Source of the DNA: Hyphomicrobiaceae bacterium
GTDB taxonomy: Bacteria > Pseudomonadota > Alphaproteobacteria > Rhizobiales > Hyphomicrobiaceae
DNA: 5,002 nt
NCBI GenBank assembly: GCA_020442225.1
Contig: JAGRKR010000011.1
Span: 1 to 5,002 of the forward strand
Direction: 5' to 3'
The notes beneath the pieces are model-generated. The model was not told where the DNA came from. It saw only the letters and a list, made by a program, of their open reading frames with translations, and did not search any database. The first letter of the stretch is position 1. The number at the start of each line of letters is the position of its first letter. The translations under genes were made by a program, and so were the position numbers. This document shows, one piece after another, positions 1 through 5,002 of the stretch.

Positions 1-845
1 CCCTTGTTGCCGCGCTCCTCCTTGACGACCTGCACGAGAATGATCTGGCGGCGCTTGATGACTTCCTGGATCTTGTAGCTGCGGGCCCGCCGCCGACGCG
101 GACGCTCGGGCACCTCCTCCAGTGCATCCTCGGAGCCGACCTCCTCGACGGGCACGGCTTCGCCGTTCTCCGGGCCGTCGACCGACTCGATCTCGATAAG
201 GCCGGTGTCCTCGACCAGGCCACGCGGCTCCGGCACGTCCTCAGCGTCGGCGGATGCGTCGGGCTCGGTGGCGGGGGCCGTCTCGTGGTACTCGGCTGCG
301 GCCGGCACATCCGAGGCCTGGCGGGGCTCGTCGAGGCCCGTCCGCTCGCTTATGCTGGCGGGACCTTCGAGGGTCGGCTGGGGGCCGGAGCCGGGAATGT
401 CCGCCGGGGCGGTGTCGTAACCGTCGTCCCGGTGCTGCGGGCTGCCATCGGACTCTGCCGGGGCCTCCGCGTCGTGCCGGGAGCCGCGGGACTCGTCGCG
501 ACCGCCGCGACGCCCGCTGATGTGGGCCTCGACCTCTTCTTCGTCCCGTGCCTCTTCCTCGGCCTCTTCCTGGAGGAGGGCCTGCCGATCGGCGATGGGG
601 ATCTGATAGTAGTCGGGGTGGATCTCGTTGAAGGCCAGGAAACCGTGGCGGTTGCCGCCGTAGTCGACGAAGGCCGCCTGCAGCGACGGCTCGACGCGCG
701 TGACCTTGGCCAGATAAATATTGCCGCGCAGGAGTTTGCGGGCGGCGGATTCGTAGTCGAATTCCTCTACCCGTCCGTCCCGCAGGACCACCACCCGGGT
801 CTCCTCCGGGTGGGTGGCATCGATAAGCATCTTGTTCTGAGACAT
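1..845 (-). CDS. rne: Ribonuclease E, N-terminal part (partial, runs off the left edge)
   Basis: RNase E is the single-strand endonuclease that starts most mRNA decay and processes rRNA and tRNA precursors, usually as the scaffold of the degradosome. The window holds its first 281 codons. Residues 5-92 match the start of the family: NKMLIDATHPEETRVVVLRDG, then the first half of the S1 RNA-binding domain (RGNIYLAKVTRVEPSLQAAF, VDYGGNRHGFLAF). The S1 domain resumes at about residue 257 (YKIQEVIKRRQ, VQVVKEERGNKG). Between them, residues 93-255 form a low-complexity insert rich in Glu, Asp, Ala and Pro that ends in a run of Arg. Enterobacterial RNase E lacks this insert; alphaproteobacterial homologues commonly have one. 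The ATG at 845-843 is preceded by AAGGA (plus positions 859-855) with a 9-base gap, and homology begins at once, so the start is secure. The catalytic DNase I-like domain and C-terminal scaffold lie outside the window. RNase G is less likely because of the insert, but the C-terminus is not visible. Confidence 0.96.
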   Translation of the reverse strand, partial: MSQNKMLIDATHPEETRVVVLRDGRVEEFDYESAARKLLRGNIYLAKVTRVEPSLQAAFVDYGGNRHGFLAFNEIHPDYYQIPIADRQALLQEEAEEEARDEEEVEAHISGRRGGRDESRGSRHDAEAPAESDGSPQHRDDGYDTAPADIPGSGPQPTLEGPASISERTGLDEPRQASDVPAAAEYHETAPATEPDASADAEDVPEPRGLVEDTGLIEIESVDGPENGEAVPVEEVGSEDALEEVPERPRRRRARSYKIQEVIKRRQIILVQVVKEERGNK

Positions 846-854
846 AGCAGTGTA

Positions 855-859
855 TCCTT
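855..859 (-). promoter_or_regulatory. Ribosome binding site of rne
   Basis: On the minus strand AAGGA lies nine bases before the ATG at 845. It fits a Shine-Dalgarno site and supports the chosen rne start. Confidence 0.7.
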
Positions 860-936
860 GCGGCGCCTGTTCCGCATCCGGCTCGCTGCCAAGGCCTGTA
901 AGGGCGGCTGCGGGTGTGGGAAGGCGGTCTGGCGCA

Positions 937-947
937 CTTGTTTCAAG
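937..947 (-). repeat. Small hairpin in the proximal rne leader
   Basis: The minus strand reads CTTG-AAA-CAAG about 90 bases before the rne start, a four-pair stem with a three-base loop that a G-T pair can extend. It is short and may be chance. Confidence 0.3.
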
Positions 948-1079
948 CTGAGTGTGTGGGCGTGAATGCTGGCTGTGTCGGGATGAAAACGGCACGCCGG
1001 GGCCGAGGGTCGCAAGGCGCGAGGACTGCCTCGCCCGCTACCTCCGACGGCCACCTCCGCAGCGCGCGACGACTGCTCC

Positions 1080-1112
1080 GCCGATCTCTCGGCGAGCACG
1101 GTGTCGATCGGC
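1080..1112 (-). repeat. Inverted repeat with an alternative inner hairpin in the rne leader
   Basis: GCCGATC at 1080-1086 and its exact complement GATCGGC at 1106-1112 form a seven-pair stem around 19 bases. The left arm also pairs locally: GCCGA at 1080-1084 with TCGGC at 1089-1093 around a TCTC loop. The two pairings cannot form together. In an rne leader transcript they would be alternative folds. No regulatory role is shown by the sequence alone. Confidence 0.45.
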
Positions 1113-1189
1113 ACTGCGAACGTGCTGTTCATGGCTCTATCGGGTTGCGGCGCTTTCGCATCGCGGACGATCTCGGCGCCGTCATCGCT

Positions 1190-1213
1190 CCCATGGCACA
1201 TGCCATGGGCATG
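1190..1213 (-). repeat. Near-perfect 20-bp palindrome overlapping a second hairpin
   Basis: CCCATGGCA at 1190-1198 is followed by CA and by the exact complement TGCCATGGG at 1201-1209, a nine-pair stem. Overlapping it, CATGCC at 1199-1204 pairs with GGCATG at 1208-1213 around ATG. The two hairpins share bases 1201-1209 and so exclude each other as RNA. As DNA the 20-bp palindrome could bind a dimeric protein. It lies about 350 bases upstream of the rne start and is the strongest dyad in the window. Confidence 0.6.
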
Positions 1214-1227
1214 AAGTTGCGCGCAGT

Positions 1228-1243
1228 CCTCTCCTTCGAGAGG
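1228..1243 (-). repeat. Six-pair hairpin with a GAAG loop in the rne leader
   Basis: On the minus strand CCTCTC and GAGAGG flank a four-base GAAG loop, a compact stable RNA hairpin. The right arm with its loop contains GGAGAGG, which resembles a Shine-Dalgarno sequence, and the left arm CCTCTC would mask it. It is 15 bases from the 1190-1213 dyad, so both could belong to one structured RNA. No T-run follows, so it is not an intrinsic terminator. Confidence 0.5.
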
Positions 1244-1398
1244 CTCGGCCGGGCGTCGAAAGGCAACCGGCTGAGGCGAACCGCGCCCGCTCGACGGCTG
1301 AGCCGCGAACGGTTTGAGCAATATTCCGCCGGATTACCTGATCCGCTGTGCGACCACTTCGGTTCGACAAACGGGAAACGTACGGCAATGTCCGACCT

Positions 1399-1411
1399 GC
1401 GACCGCGTCGC
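1399..1411. repeat. Short GC-rich hairpin
   Basis: GCGAC at 1399-1403 and GTCGC at 1407-1411 form a five-pair stem with a CGC loop. It sits in the middle of the spacer, has no T-run on either side, and may be chance. Confidence 0.3.
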
Positions 1412-1728
1412 GGCTCAAGTCGCTTGCCATCCGGCCAAATCCAAACAAACTGGAGGCCGTTCATCGCCCAAACAAATCGCCACGCGGAGCGAGGCTGCTC
1501 GTTGCGGGGCGCTGTCGAACCTCCTGGTCCCGGAAACTCGACGTCTCCGTTCGCCGATCGTCCTGCATCAACGGTGCTTGCCTGCCTCAACGGGTGGTGC
1601 GTGGCAATACTGACGCCCGGAACAGACGAAAGGTCGGGATTCTCGGGACCTTCTACTTACGGCCAGACGGCCGCGCGCGCAAGGGATGTGTGATCCTATT
1701 GCATCATCGCAGTCGGAAGTCCGTAGCG

Positions 1729-1744
1729 TCGACTGTACTGTCGA
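1729..1744. promoter_or_regulatory. Near-palindromic site, possible operator
   Basis: TCGACTGTACTGTCGA is symmetric at 14 of 16 positions, with TCGAC and GTCGA arms around a TGTACT core. It is beside the AT-rich block at 1746-1763, about 300 bases before the amidase gene, where promoters are plausible. It has the size and symmetry of a dimeric repressor or activator site, but I do not recognise the regulator. Confidence 0.35.
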
Positions 1745-1753
1745 GTATGAAAA

Positions 1754-1785
1754 GATATGTTAACGGCTGTGCCATGCAATGATCA
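1754..1785 (-). promoter_or_regulatory. Possible minus-strand promoter
   Basis: Reading the minus strand, TTGCAT (about 1784-1779) is followed after 16 bases by TATCTT (about 1762-1757), a fair match to a housekeeping promoter. It points toward rne but lies about 900 bases away, so it would drive either a very long leader or a separate small RNA. It abuts the palindrome at 1729-1744, which would lie just downstream of it. Confidence 0.25.
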
Positions 1786-2024
1786 CAGATCGGGGTCCCG
1801 TCTGGCGTACGATCGGTTTGGAGGGGGGTGCCGGGCGCTGCCATCGCGGGCGCCACGCGCAGGCTCAGGTGATAATCCCGGGTATTCTCGCGACTGCGAA
1901 GGTTCGCCTATGCCGCTCCGCCATCGTCCGAGCCAGCCTCGAGGGGCAGGCCTGCGCGGGCACGGCATGGCGGGTCACGACTCGGCTGGCGGGCCTCGGC
2001 CCATGCCGGCCGGATGCGCGCCTT

Positions 2025-2033
2025 GAGGGGAGG
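2025..2033 (+). promoter_or_regulatory. Ribosome binding site of the amidase gene
   Basis: GAGGGGAGG contains a strong GGAGG core and ends nine bases before the ATG at 2043. It decides the start, because the frame stays open upstream to 1779 and longer products are formally possible. Confidence 0.8.
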
Positions 2034-2042
2034 CTGACCACG

Positions 2043-3434
2043 ATGGCGTCGGCGATCTTTCAGCACCTCGCGCGCGGCCGCGCGATCCGCGGCGCCATGC
2101 TGACCCTCGCCACCTTCCTGGTGACCCTGGCCGCGCTCGCCTCCGAGGCGTGCGCGCAGACGTCGGACTGGACCGCGCAGACGACCCCACGCAAGGCCGC
2201 GCCGAAGCGGGCCGGACCGGCCCCACGCCCGGCTGCCACGGTCCCGCGTGAGCGCATGCGCGGCGGCTTCACCGCCCACGCCAAGGACCCCGTGGTGCGG
2301 CATCTGAGCATCGACGGCGACGAGACCACGACCAGCATGGTCCTCGAGACCAGCAAGCCCGTCCGCTACGAGATTTCCGTACTGGCCGACCCCTATCGCA
2401 TCGTCATTGACCTGCCGGCCGTCGCCTTCGACGTGCCGCCCAAGCTGGGCTCGCATGGCCGAGGCCTGGTCCGCTCCTACCGGTTCGGCCTGTTCGCGCC
2501 CGGTCGCTCCCGCGTGGTGATCGACGTGGCGCGGCCGGTAAAGGTGCGCGTTGCGTCCGGAGGCGGGCGCACGGGGCAGACGAGCCGGCTCATTCTGGCG
2601 TTCTCCCCGATCGACCGGCAGCAGTTCCTGCGCACCGTGAGCGGCCCGGCCGCCAAGCCGACGCCACCGGATGGCGGGCGTGAGAAGCCGCAGCCCCGGC
2701 GGGAGAAGGCAGCGACGGACAAGCCTGTGGTCGTGATCGACGCCGGGCATGGCGGTGTCGATCCCGGAACGCATGGGCGAGGCAGCATGCAGGAGAAAAC
2801 CATCGTGCTCGCGGTCGCCAAGGCTGTTCGCGATCAACTCCGGCGCACTGGCCGGTTCAAGGTGGTCATGACGCGCGATACCGACGTTTTCGTTTCTCTC
2901 GCCGACCGCGTGGCACTCTCGCGCCGGGTCGGGGCGGACCTGTTCGTCTCCATCCACGCCGATTCCATTGCCGAGCGCGGCTTTGTCGATGCCGTCCGCG
3001 GCGCCACCATCTACACCCTGGCCGATCGCGCCAGCGACGAGCGCTCCCGGCGCCTCGCGGAGAAGGAGAACGCGGTCGACCTGCTGGCCGGGGTGACGAC
3101 GTTCGACAGCGAATCAGGGGATCACGTGAAGAGCATCCTGTTCGACCTGATGCGCCGGGAGACGGCTCGGTTCTCGGTCGATTTCCGCTCCCTGTTGCTG
3201 GCACGGCTGCGCAAGGCGATCGTGCTGAACCGGACGCCGACCCGCGGCGCAGCCTTCAAGGTCCTGCGACAGGCCCAGACGCCATCCGTGCTTGTGGAGC
3301 TTGGCTACATGACGAATGCCGAGGACGAGCGTCTGCTCCAGTCGCGCGCCTGGCGCCAGCGCGTCGGGGCGGCGATCGCCACGGCCATCGAAGACTATTT
3401 TTCCGCCGACAGATTGGCGCGCGTGCCATTTTGA
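2043..3434 (+). CDS. amiC: N-acetylmuramoyl-L-alanine amidase (AMIN + Amidase_3), periplasmic
   Basis: This zinc hydrolase cuts the amide bond between N-acetylmuramic acid and L-alanine in peptidoglycan, mainly to separate daughter cells. The 463-residue product starts with a signal peptide: basic RGRAIRG, a hydrophobic stretch at 19-34, and a likely cut after ACA at 36-38. A Pro/Ala/Lys-rich linker leads to an AMIN domain (about 84-189), which targets such amidases to septal peptidoglycan. A second charged linker (about 200-227) precedes Amidase_3 (228-455). Visible zinc ligands are H236 in DAGHGG, E251 in QEKT and H305 in SIHAD; the catalytic Glu is E419 in VELGYMTN. Residues 342-395 correspond to the inserted helix that blocks the active site in AmiB/AmiC-type enzymes until a LytM-family activator binds. 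The start at 2043 is chosen because of the strong ribosome site and because the signal peptide begins there. The amiC symbol is by domain order and neighbourhood; amiB would describe it equally well. It lies 277 bases before mrcA on the same strand, so co-transcription is possible. Confidence 0.95.
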   Translation: MASAIFQHLARGRAIRGAMLTLATFLVTLAALASEACAQTSDWTAQTTPRKAAPKRAGPAPRPAATVPRERMRGGFTAHAKDPVVRHLSIDGDETTTSMVLETSKPVRYEISVLADPYRIVIDLPAVAFDVPPKLGSHGRGLVRSYRFGLFAPGRSRVVIDVARPVKVRVASGGGRTGQTSRLILAFSPIDRQQFLRTVSGPAAKPTPPDGGREKPQPRREKAATDKPVVVIDAGHGGVDPGTHGRGSMQEKTIVLAVAKAVRDQLRRTGRFKVVMTRDTDVFVSLADRVALSRRVGADLFVSIHADSIAERGFVDAVRGATIYTLADRASDERSRRLAEKENAVDLLAGVTTFDSESGDHVKSILFDLMRRETARFSVDFRSLLLARLRKAIVLNRTPTRGAAFKVLRQAQTPSVLVELGYMTNAEDERLLQSRAWRQRVGAAIATAIEDYFSADRLARVPF

Positions 3435-3497
3435 GGCATACCTGCGGGGAAACGTACGAAGCGTGCGGCGCTCCCGGCGCGTTCAGGCTGGTTTGCG

Positions 3498-3513
3498 ATT
3501 GCGCCGCCGCAAT
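3498..3513 (+). repeat. Hairpin downstream of the amidase gene
   Basis: ATTGCG and CGCAAT form a perfect six-pair stem around CCGC, 64 bases after the amidase stop codon. No T-run follows, so it is not a classical terminator. It could protect the 3' end of the amidase mRNA. Confidence 0.35.
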
Positions 3514-3587
3514 GAGGCGGAGCGTGCTACTCGACAGCCCGGCCGGACCGCTCCGACCGGACCGTATGGACGGGGCAGTGCGACGGC

Positions 3588-3616
3588 TTGACGGATGGCC
3601 GGGCCTTCTCTTGCCA
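3588..3616 (+). promoter_or_regulatory. Possible sigma-70 type -35 element upstream of mrcA
   Basis: TTGACG at 3588-3593 is a good -35 hexamer, but the hexamer 17 bases later (TTGCCA) is a poor -10. A promoter for mrcA here is possible, not established. Confidence 0.2.
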
Positions 3617-3636
3617 CATTCCGTAGTAGTGTGGCA
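3612..3636 (+). repeat. Perfect 7-bp inverted repeat upstream of mrcA
   Basis: TGCCACA at 3612-3618 is matched by its exact complement TGTGGCA at 3630-3636, separated by 11 bases. It could be a protein-binding site or a hairpin in the leader of mrcA. Its right arm overlaps the sigma-54-like -24 element at 3632. Confidence 0.45.
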
Positions 3637-3647
3637 CGGGATCAGCT
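3632..3647 (+). promoter_or_regulatory. Sigma-54-like -24/-12 motif upstream of mrcA
   Basis: TGGCACG at 3632-3638 matches the -24 consensus at all seven positions. The essential GC of the -12 element is at 3645-3646, exactly the required 12-base offset, but the rest of that element (CAGCT instead of TTGCW) is poor. Sigma-54 control of a PBP1a gene would be unexpected, so chance is quite possible. Confidence 0.22.
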
Positions 3648-3703
3648 ATCTGGTAGTCGATCTCGCGGCGGCCCGGGCCAAAGGACCGCCCATGCACTCA
3701 GAA

Positions 3704-3708
3704 AGAGG
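3704..3708 (+). promoter_or_regulatory. Ribosome binding site of mrcA, unusually close to the start
   Basis: AGAGG ends only three bases before the ATG at 3712, which is shorter than usual. The ATG at 3692 is in another frame. An in-frame GTG at 3631 would add an Arg/Gly-rich extension unlike the family. The ATG at 3712 stays the best start because it gives the expected short basic tail before the membrane anchor. Confidence 0.45.
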
Positions 3709-3711
3709 CAT

Positions 3712-5002
3712 ATGAGACCAGGGCCGATACTTCCACCGCCAGCGCAGCCGAAGAAGCGCCGGAAGCGGCGCAGCTTGTTCCTGCGCATGCTCGGGTTCAC
3801 GTTCGCGTCGGGCGTCGTGCTGTTCCTCGCCGGCTCTGCCGTCGCGGGGTTCGTGCTGTGGCATGCCTCGAAGGACCTGCCGAACTACGAATCACTGAAG
3901 AAGTACGAGCCGCTCGTCATGACGCGCATCCACGCGCACGACGGAGCGCTGATTGCCGAATACGCTCGCGAGCGCCGCATCTTCGTGCCGATCAACACGG
4001 TGCCGAGGCAGGTCATCCAGGCCTTTCTCTCGGCCGAGGACAAACGCTTCTTCGAGCACAGCGGCATCGACTTCCAGGGCGTTGGACGCGCCATCGTCCG
4101 CAATCTGCAGAACATGGGCTCGGGCCGGCGCCCGCAAGGCGCCTCGACCATCACCCAGCAGGTCGCCAAGAATTTCCTGTTGAGCGATCTCGTCCAGAAG
4201 GATGGGAAGACCAAGGCCGACGAGTACATGCGCAAGCTCAAGGAGGCCATCCTGGCCATCCGCATCGAGCGCGCATTGCAGAAGGAAACGATCCTCGAGC
4301 TCTATCTGAACGAGATCTATCTCGGGATCGGCTCGTACGGCGTGGCCGCGGCGGCCCTGAACTATTTCAGCAAGGAGCTGCGCGACCTCACCATCGAGGA
4401 GGCCGCCTATCTGGCTGCGCTGCCCAAGGCGCCCAACAACTATCACCCCTTCAAGCGCACGCGCGAGGCGACGATCCGCCGGAACTGGGTCATCGACGAG
4501 ATGGCGCAGAACGGTTTCATCACCAAGGCCCAGGCCGCAGCGGCCAAGGCGAAGCCCCTCAACGTCAAGCTGCGCCCGTTCGGCGCGCACATCTTCGCAG
4601 CCGAGTTCTTCGCCGAGGAGGTGCGTCGCGCACTGTTGGCGCAGTACGGCGAGACCAAGCTCTATGGCGGCGGCCTGTCCGTGCGCACGACCCTCGACCC
4701 ACGCCTGCAGAAGCAGGCGCGCCGTGCCCTGATCGACGGACTGGTGGCGTTCGACCGCCAGAAGGGCTGGCGTGGGGCGCAGCAACGCATCGAGATCGCC
4801 GGAGATTGGGGAGTTGCGCTCGACCAGATCAAGACGCCCAGTGACATCCAGCCGTGGCGGCTTGGCGTAGTGCTCCAGGTCAATCGCCAGCAGGCCGTGG
4901 TCGGCCTCAAGCCCGCGCGACAGCCGAACGGCACGCTGGTGGCCGAGCGGCAGACGGTCGAGGTGCCGTTCCCGGAGATGAAGTGGGCGCGCATGGCGAA
5001 GA
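3712..5002 (+). CDS. mrcA: Penicillin-binding protein 1A, N-terminal part (partial, runs off the right edge)
   Basis: This class A PBP polymerises lipid II into glycan strands and cross-links them, anchored in the inner membrane. The window holds 430 residues. A Pro-rich and strongly basic cytoplasmic tail (1-23, KKRRKRR at 14-20) precedes one membrane helix (about 24-50). The GT51 glycosyltransferase domain (about 70-250) shows all its motifs: EDKRFFEHSGID at 109-120 with catalytic E109, GASTITQQ at 143-150, RKLKEAILAIRIE at 174-186 with the second key Glu at 178, KETILELYLNEIYLG at 191-205, and the AALPKAPNNYHP segment at 235-246. GLSVRTTLDPRLQ at 321-333 marks the passage to the second half, followed by the start of the OB-like domain (about 350-430) typical of PBP1a. 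The Ser transpeptidase domain (SxxK, SxN, KTG) is beyond the edge. The OB-like insert favours PBP1a over PBP1b or PBP1c. It follows the amidase gene on the same strand; some genomes name it ponA. Confidence 0.96.
   Translation, partial: MRPGPILPPPAQPKKRRKRRSLFLRMLGFTFASGVVLFLAGSAVAGFVLWHASKDLPNYESLKKYEPLVMTRIHAHDGALIAEYARERRIFVPINTVPRQVIQAFLSAEDKRFFEHSGIDFQGVGRAIVRNLQNMGSGRRPQGASTITQQVAKNFLLSDLVQKDGKTKADEYMRKLKEAILAIRIERALQKETILELYLNEIYLGIGSYGVAAAALNYFSKELRDLTIEEAAYLAALPKAPNNYHPFKRTREATIRRNWVIDEMAQNGFITKAQAAAAKAKPLNVKLRPFGAHIFAAEFFAEEVRRALLAQYGETKLYGGGLSVRTTLDPRLQKQARRALIDGLVAFDRQKGWRGAQQRIEIAGDWGVALDQIKTPSDIQPWRLGVVLQVNRQQAVVGLKPARQPNGTLVAERQTVEVPFPEMKWARMAK

Larger units (their letters stand above)
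846..2042. other. 1.2-kb gene-free spacer between divergent rne and amidase genes
   Basis: I see no convincing protein gene here. Open frames exist on both strands, as expected in GC-rich DNA, but their translations are rich in Arg, Ser, Gly and Pro, overlap each other, and show no recognisable domain. The part next to rne (about 846-1320) is full of inverted repeats and could be a long structured 5' leader of rne, read on the minus strand. The part at 1430-1770 is visibly richer in A and T and holds the likeliest promoter sequences. The part next to the amidase (1780-2042) is again very GC-rich. In rhizobial relatives the alpha-r45 small RNA family (Smr45C in Sinorhizobium) is, to my recollection, reported from the same gene neighbourhood, so an sRNA may be encoded here. 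I could not identify its sequence or ends. Confidence 0.7.
3435..3711 (+). other. Gap between amidase and PBP1a genes
   Basis: No convincing gene is present. A frame starting at TTG 3431 and ending at 3715 is open, but its product has no recognisable feature. The gap holds a hairpin at 3498-3513, an imperfect 14-base tandem repeat at 3543-3570 (10 of 14 identical, each copy starting CCGGACCG), a TTGACG hexamer at 3588, an inverted repeat at 3612-3636 with an overlapping sigma-54-like motif, and the palindrome GGCCCGGGCC at 3670-3679. No T-run marks an intrinsic terminator after the amidase. PBP1a may therefore be transcribed both from its own promoter and by read-through. Confidence 0.6.

Noticed and set aside
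285..965. 226-codon open frame on the plus strand opposite rne
   Set aside because: It lies antisense to the well-supported RNase E gene, mirrors its codon structure in GC-rich DNA, and has no recognisable domain.
1129..1590. 153-codon open frame on the minus strand in the spacer
   Set aside because: Same chance-like composition, no family resemblance, and it runs through the hairpin cluster.
1627..1655. AAGGTC/GACCTT hairpin as a terminator
   Set aside because: Six pairs with an 11-base loop and no T-run on either strand; too weak to call.
914..1693. 259-codon open frame on the plus strand in the spacer
   Set aside because: No ribosome site, no recognisable motif, Arg/Ser/Gly-rich translation, and overlapping open frames in several other frames; consistent with chance in GC-rich DNA.
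1779..2042. 88-residue N-terminal extension of the amidase
   Set aside because: The frame is open, but a strong ribosome site and a proper signal peptide both begin at 2043; the extension would bury the signal peptide.
2148..2160. Lipoprotein signal at Cys 37 of the amidase
   Set aside because: The residues before the Cys (SEA) do not form a lipobox; ACA followed by Gln fits signal peptidase I better.
1908..2957. 349-codon open frame on the minus strand opposite the amidase gene
   Set aside because: Antisense mirror of a gene whose catalytic motifs are all visible on the plus strand.
3431..3715. 94-codon frame from TTG bridging the gap, its stop overlapping the mrcA start as ATGA
   Set aside because: The ATGA overlap looks like translational coupling, but the TTG start overlaps the amidase stop, no ribosome site is evident, and the product has no recognisable feature.
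3892..4785. 297-codon open frame on the minus strand opposite mrcA
   Set aside because: Antisense mirror of the PBP1a coding sequence with no supporting motif.
3858..4844. 328-codon open frame on the plus strand inside mrcA
   Set aside because: It is a shifted frame of mrcA; the true frame carries every GT51 motif.

Overview
The window is GC-rich chromosomal DNA that looks alphaproteobacterial, most likely Hyphomicrobiales (Rhizobiales). The evidence is the protein sequences and the gene order: ribonuclease E on the minus strand, divergent from a periplasmic N-acetylmuramoyl-L-alanine amidase (AMIN + Amidase_3), followed by a class A penicillin-binding protein of the PBP1a type. This rne / amidase / mrcA order is familiar from rhizobial genomes. 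I cannot place the genus.

Layout. Positions 1-845 (minus) hold the first 281 codons of RNase E; the rest lies beyond the left edge. Positions 846-2042 are a 1.2-kb stretch with no convincing gene. It is the shared upstream region of rne and the amidase and carries several strong inverted repeats, some mutually exclusive. Positions 2043-3434 (plus) encode a complete 463-residue secreted zinc amidase. Positions 3435-3711 are a gap with hairpins, a TTGACG hexamer and a sigma-54-like motif. Positions 3712-5002 (plus) encode the first 430 residues of PBP1a: cytoplasmic tail, membrane anchor, complete glycosyltransferase domain and part of the following OB-like linker domain. The transpeptidase domain is outside the window.

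How they fit together. The amidase cuts stem peptides from glycan strands, mainly during daughter-cell separation. PBP1a polymerises and cross-links new strands. The two form a same-strand peptidoglycan remodelling pair. RNase E is the main endonuclease of mRNA turnover and is not functionally tied to them; it shares only the long divergent upstream region.

The most interesting parts are the structured 1.2-kb rne/amidase spacer, where rhizobial relatives are reported to carry the alpha-r45 small RNA family, and the long acidic insertion that splits the S1 domain of RNase E. I found no mobile element, CRISPR array, tRNA, rRNA or unknown multi-gene system, and I regard the three genes as ordinary core genes.
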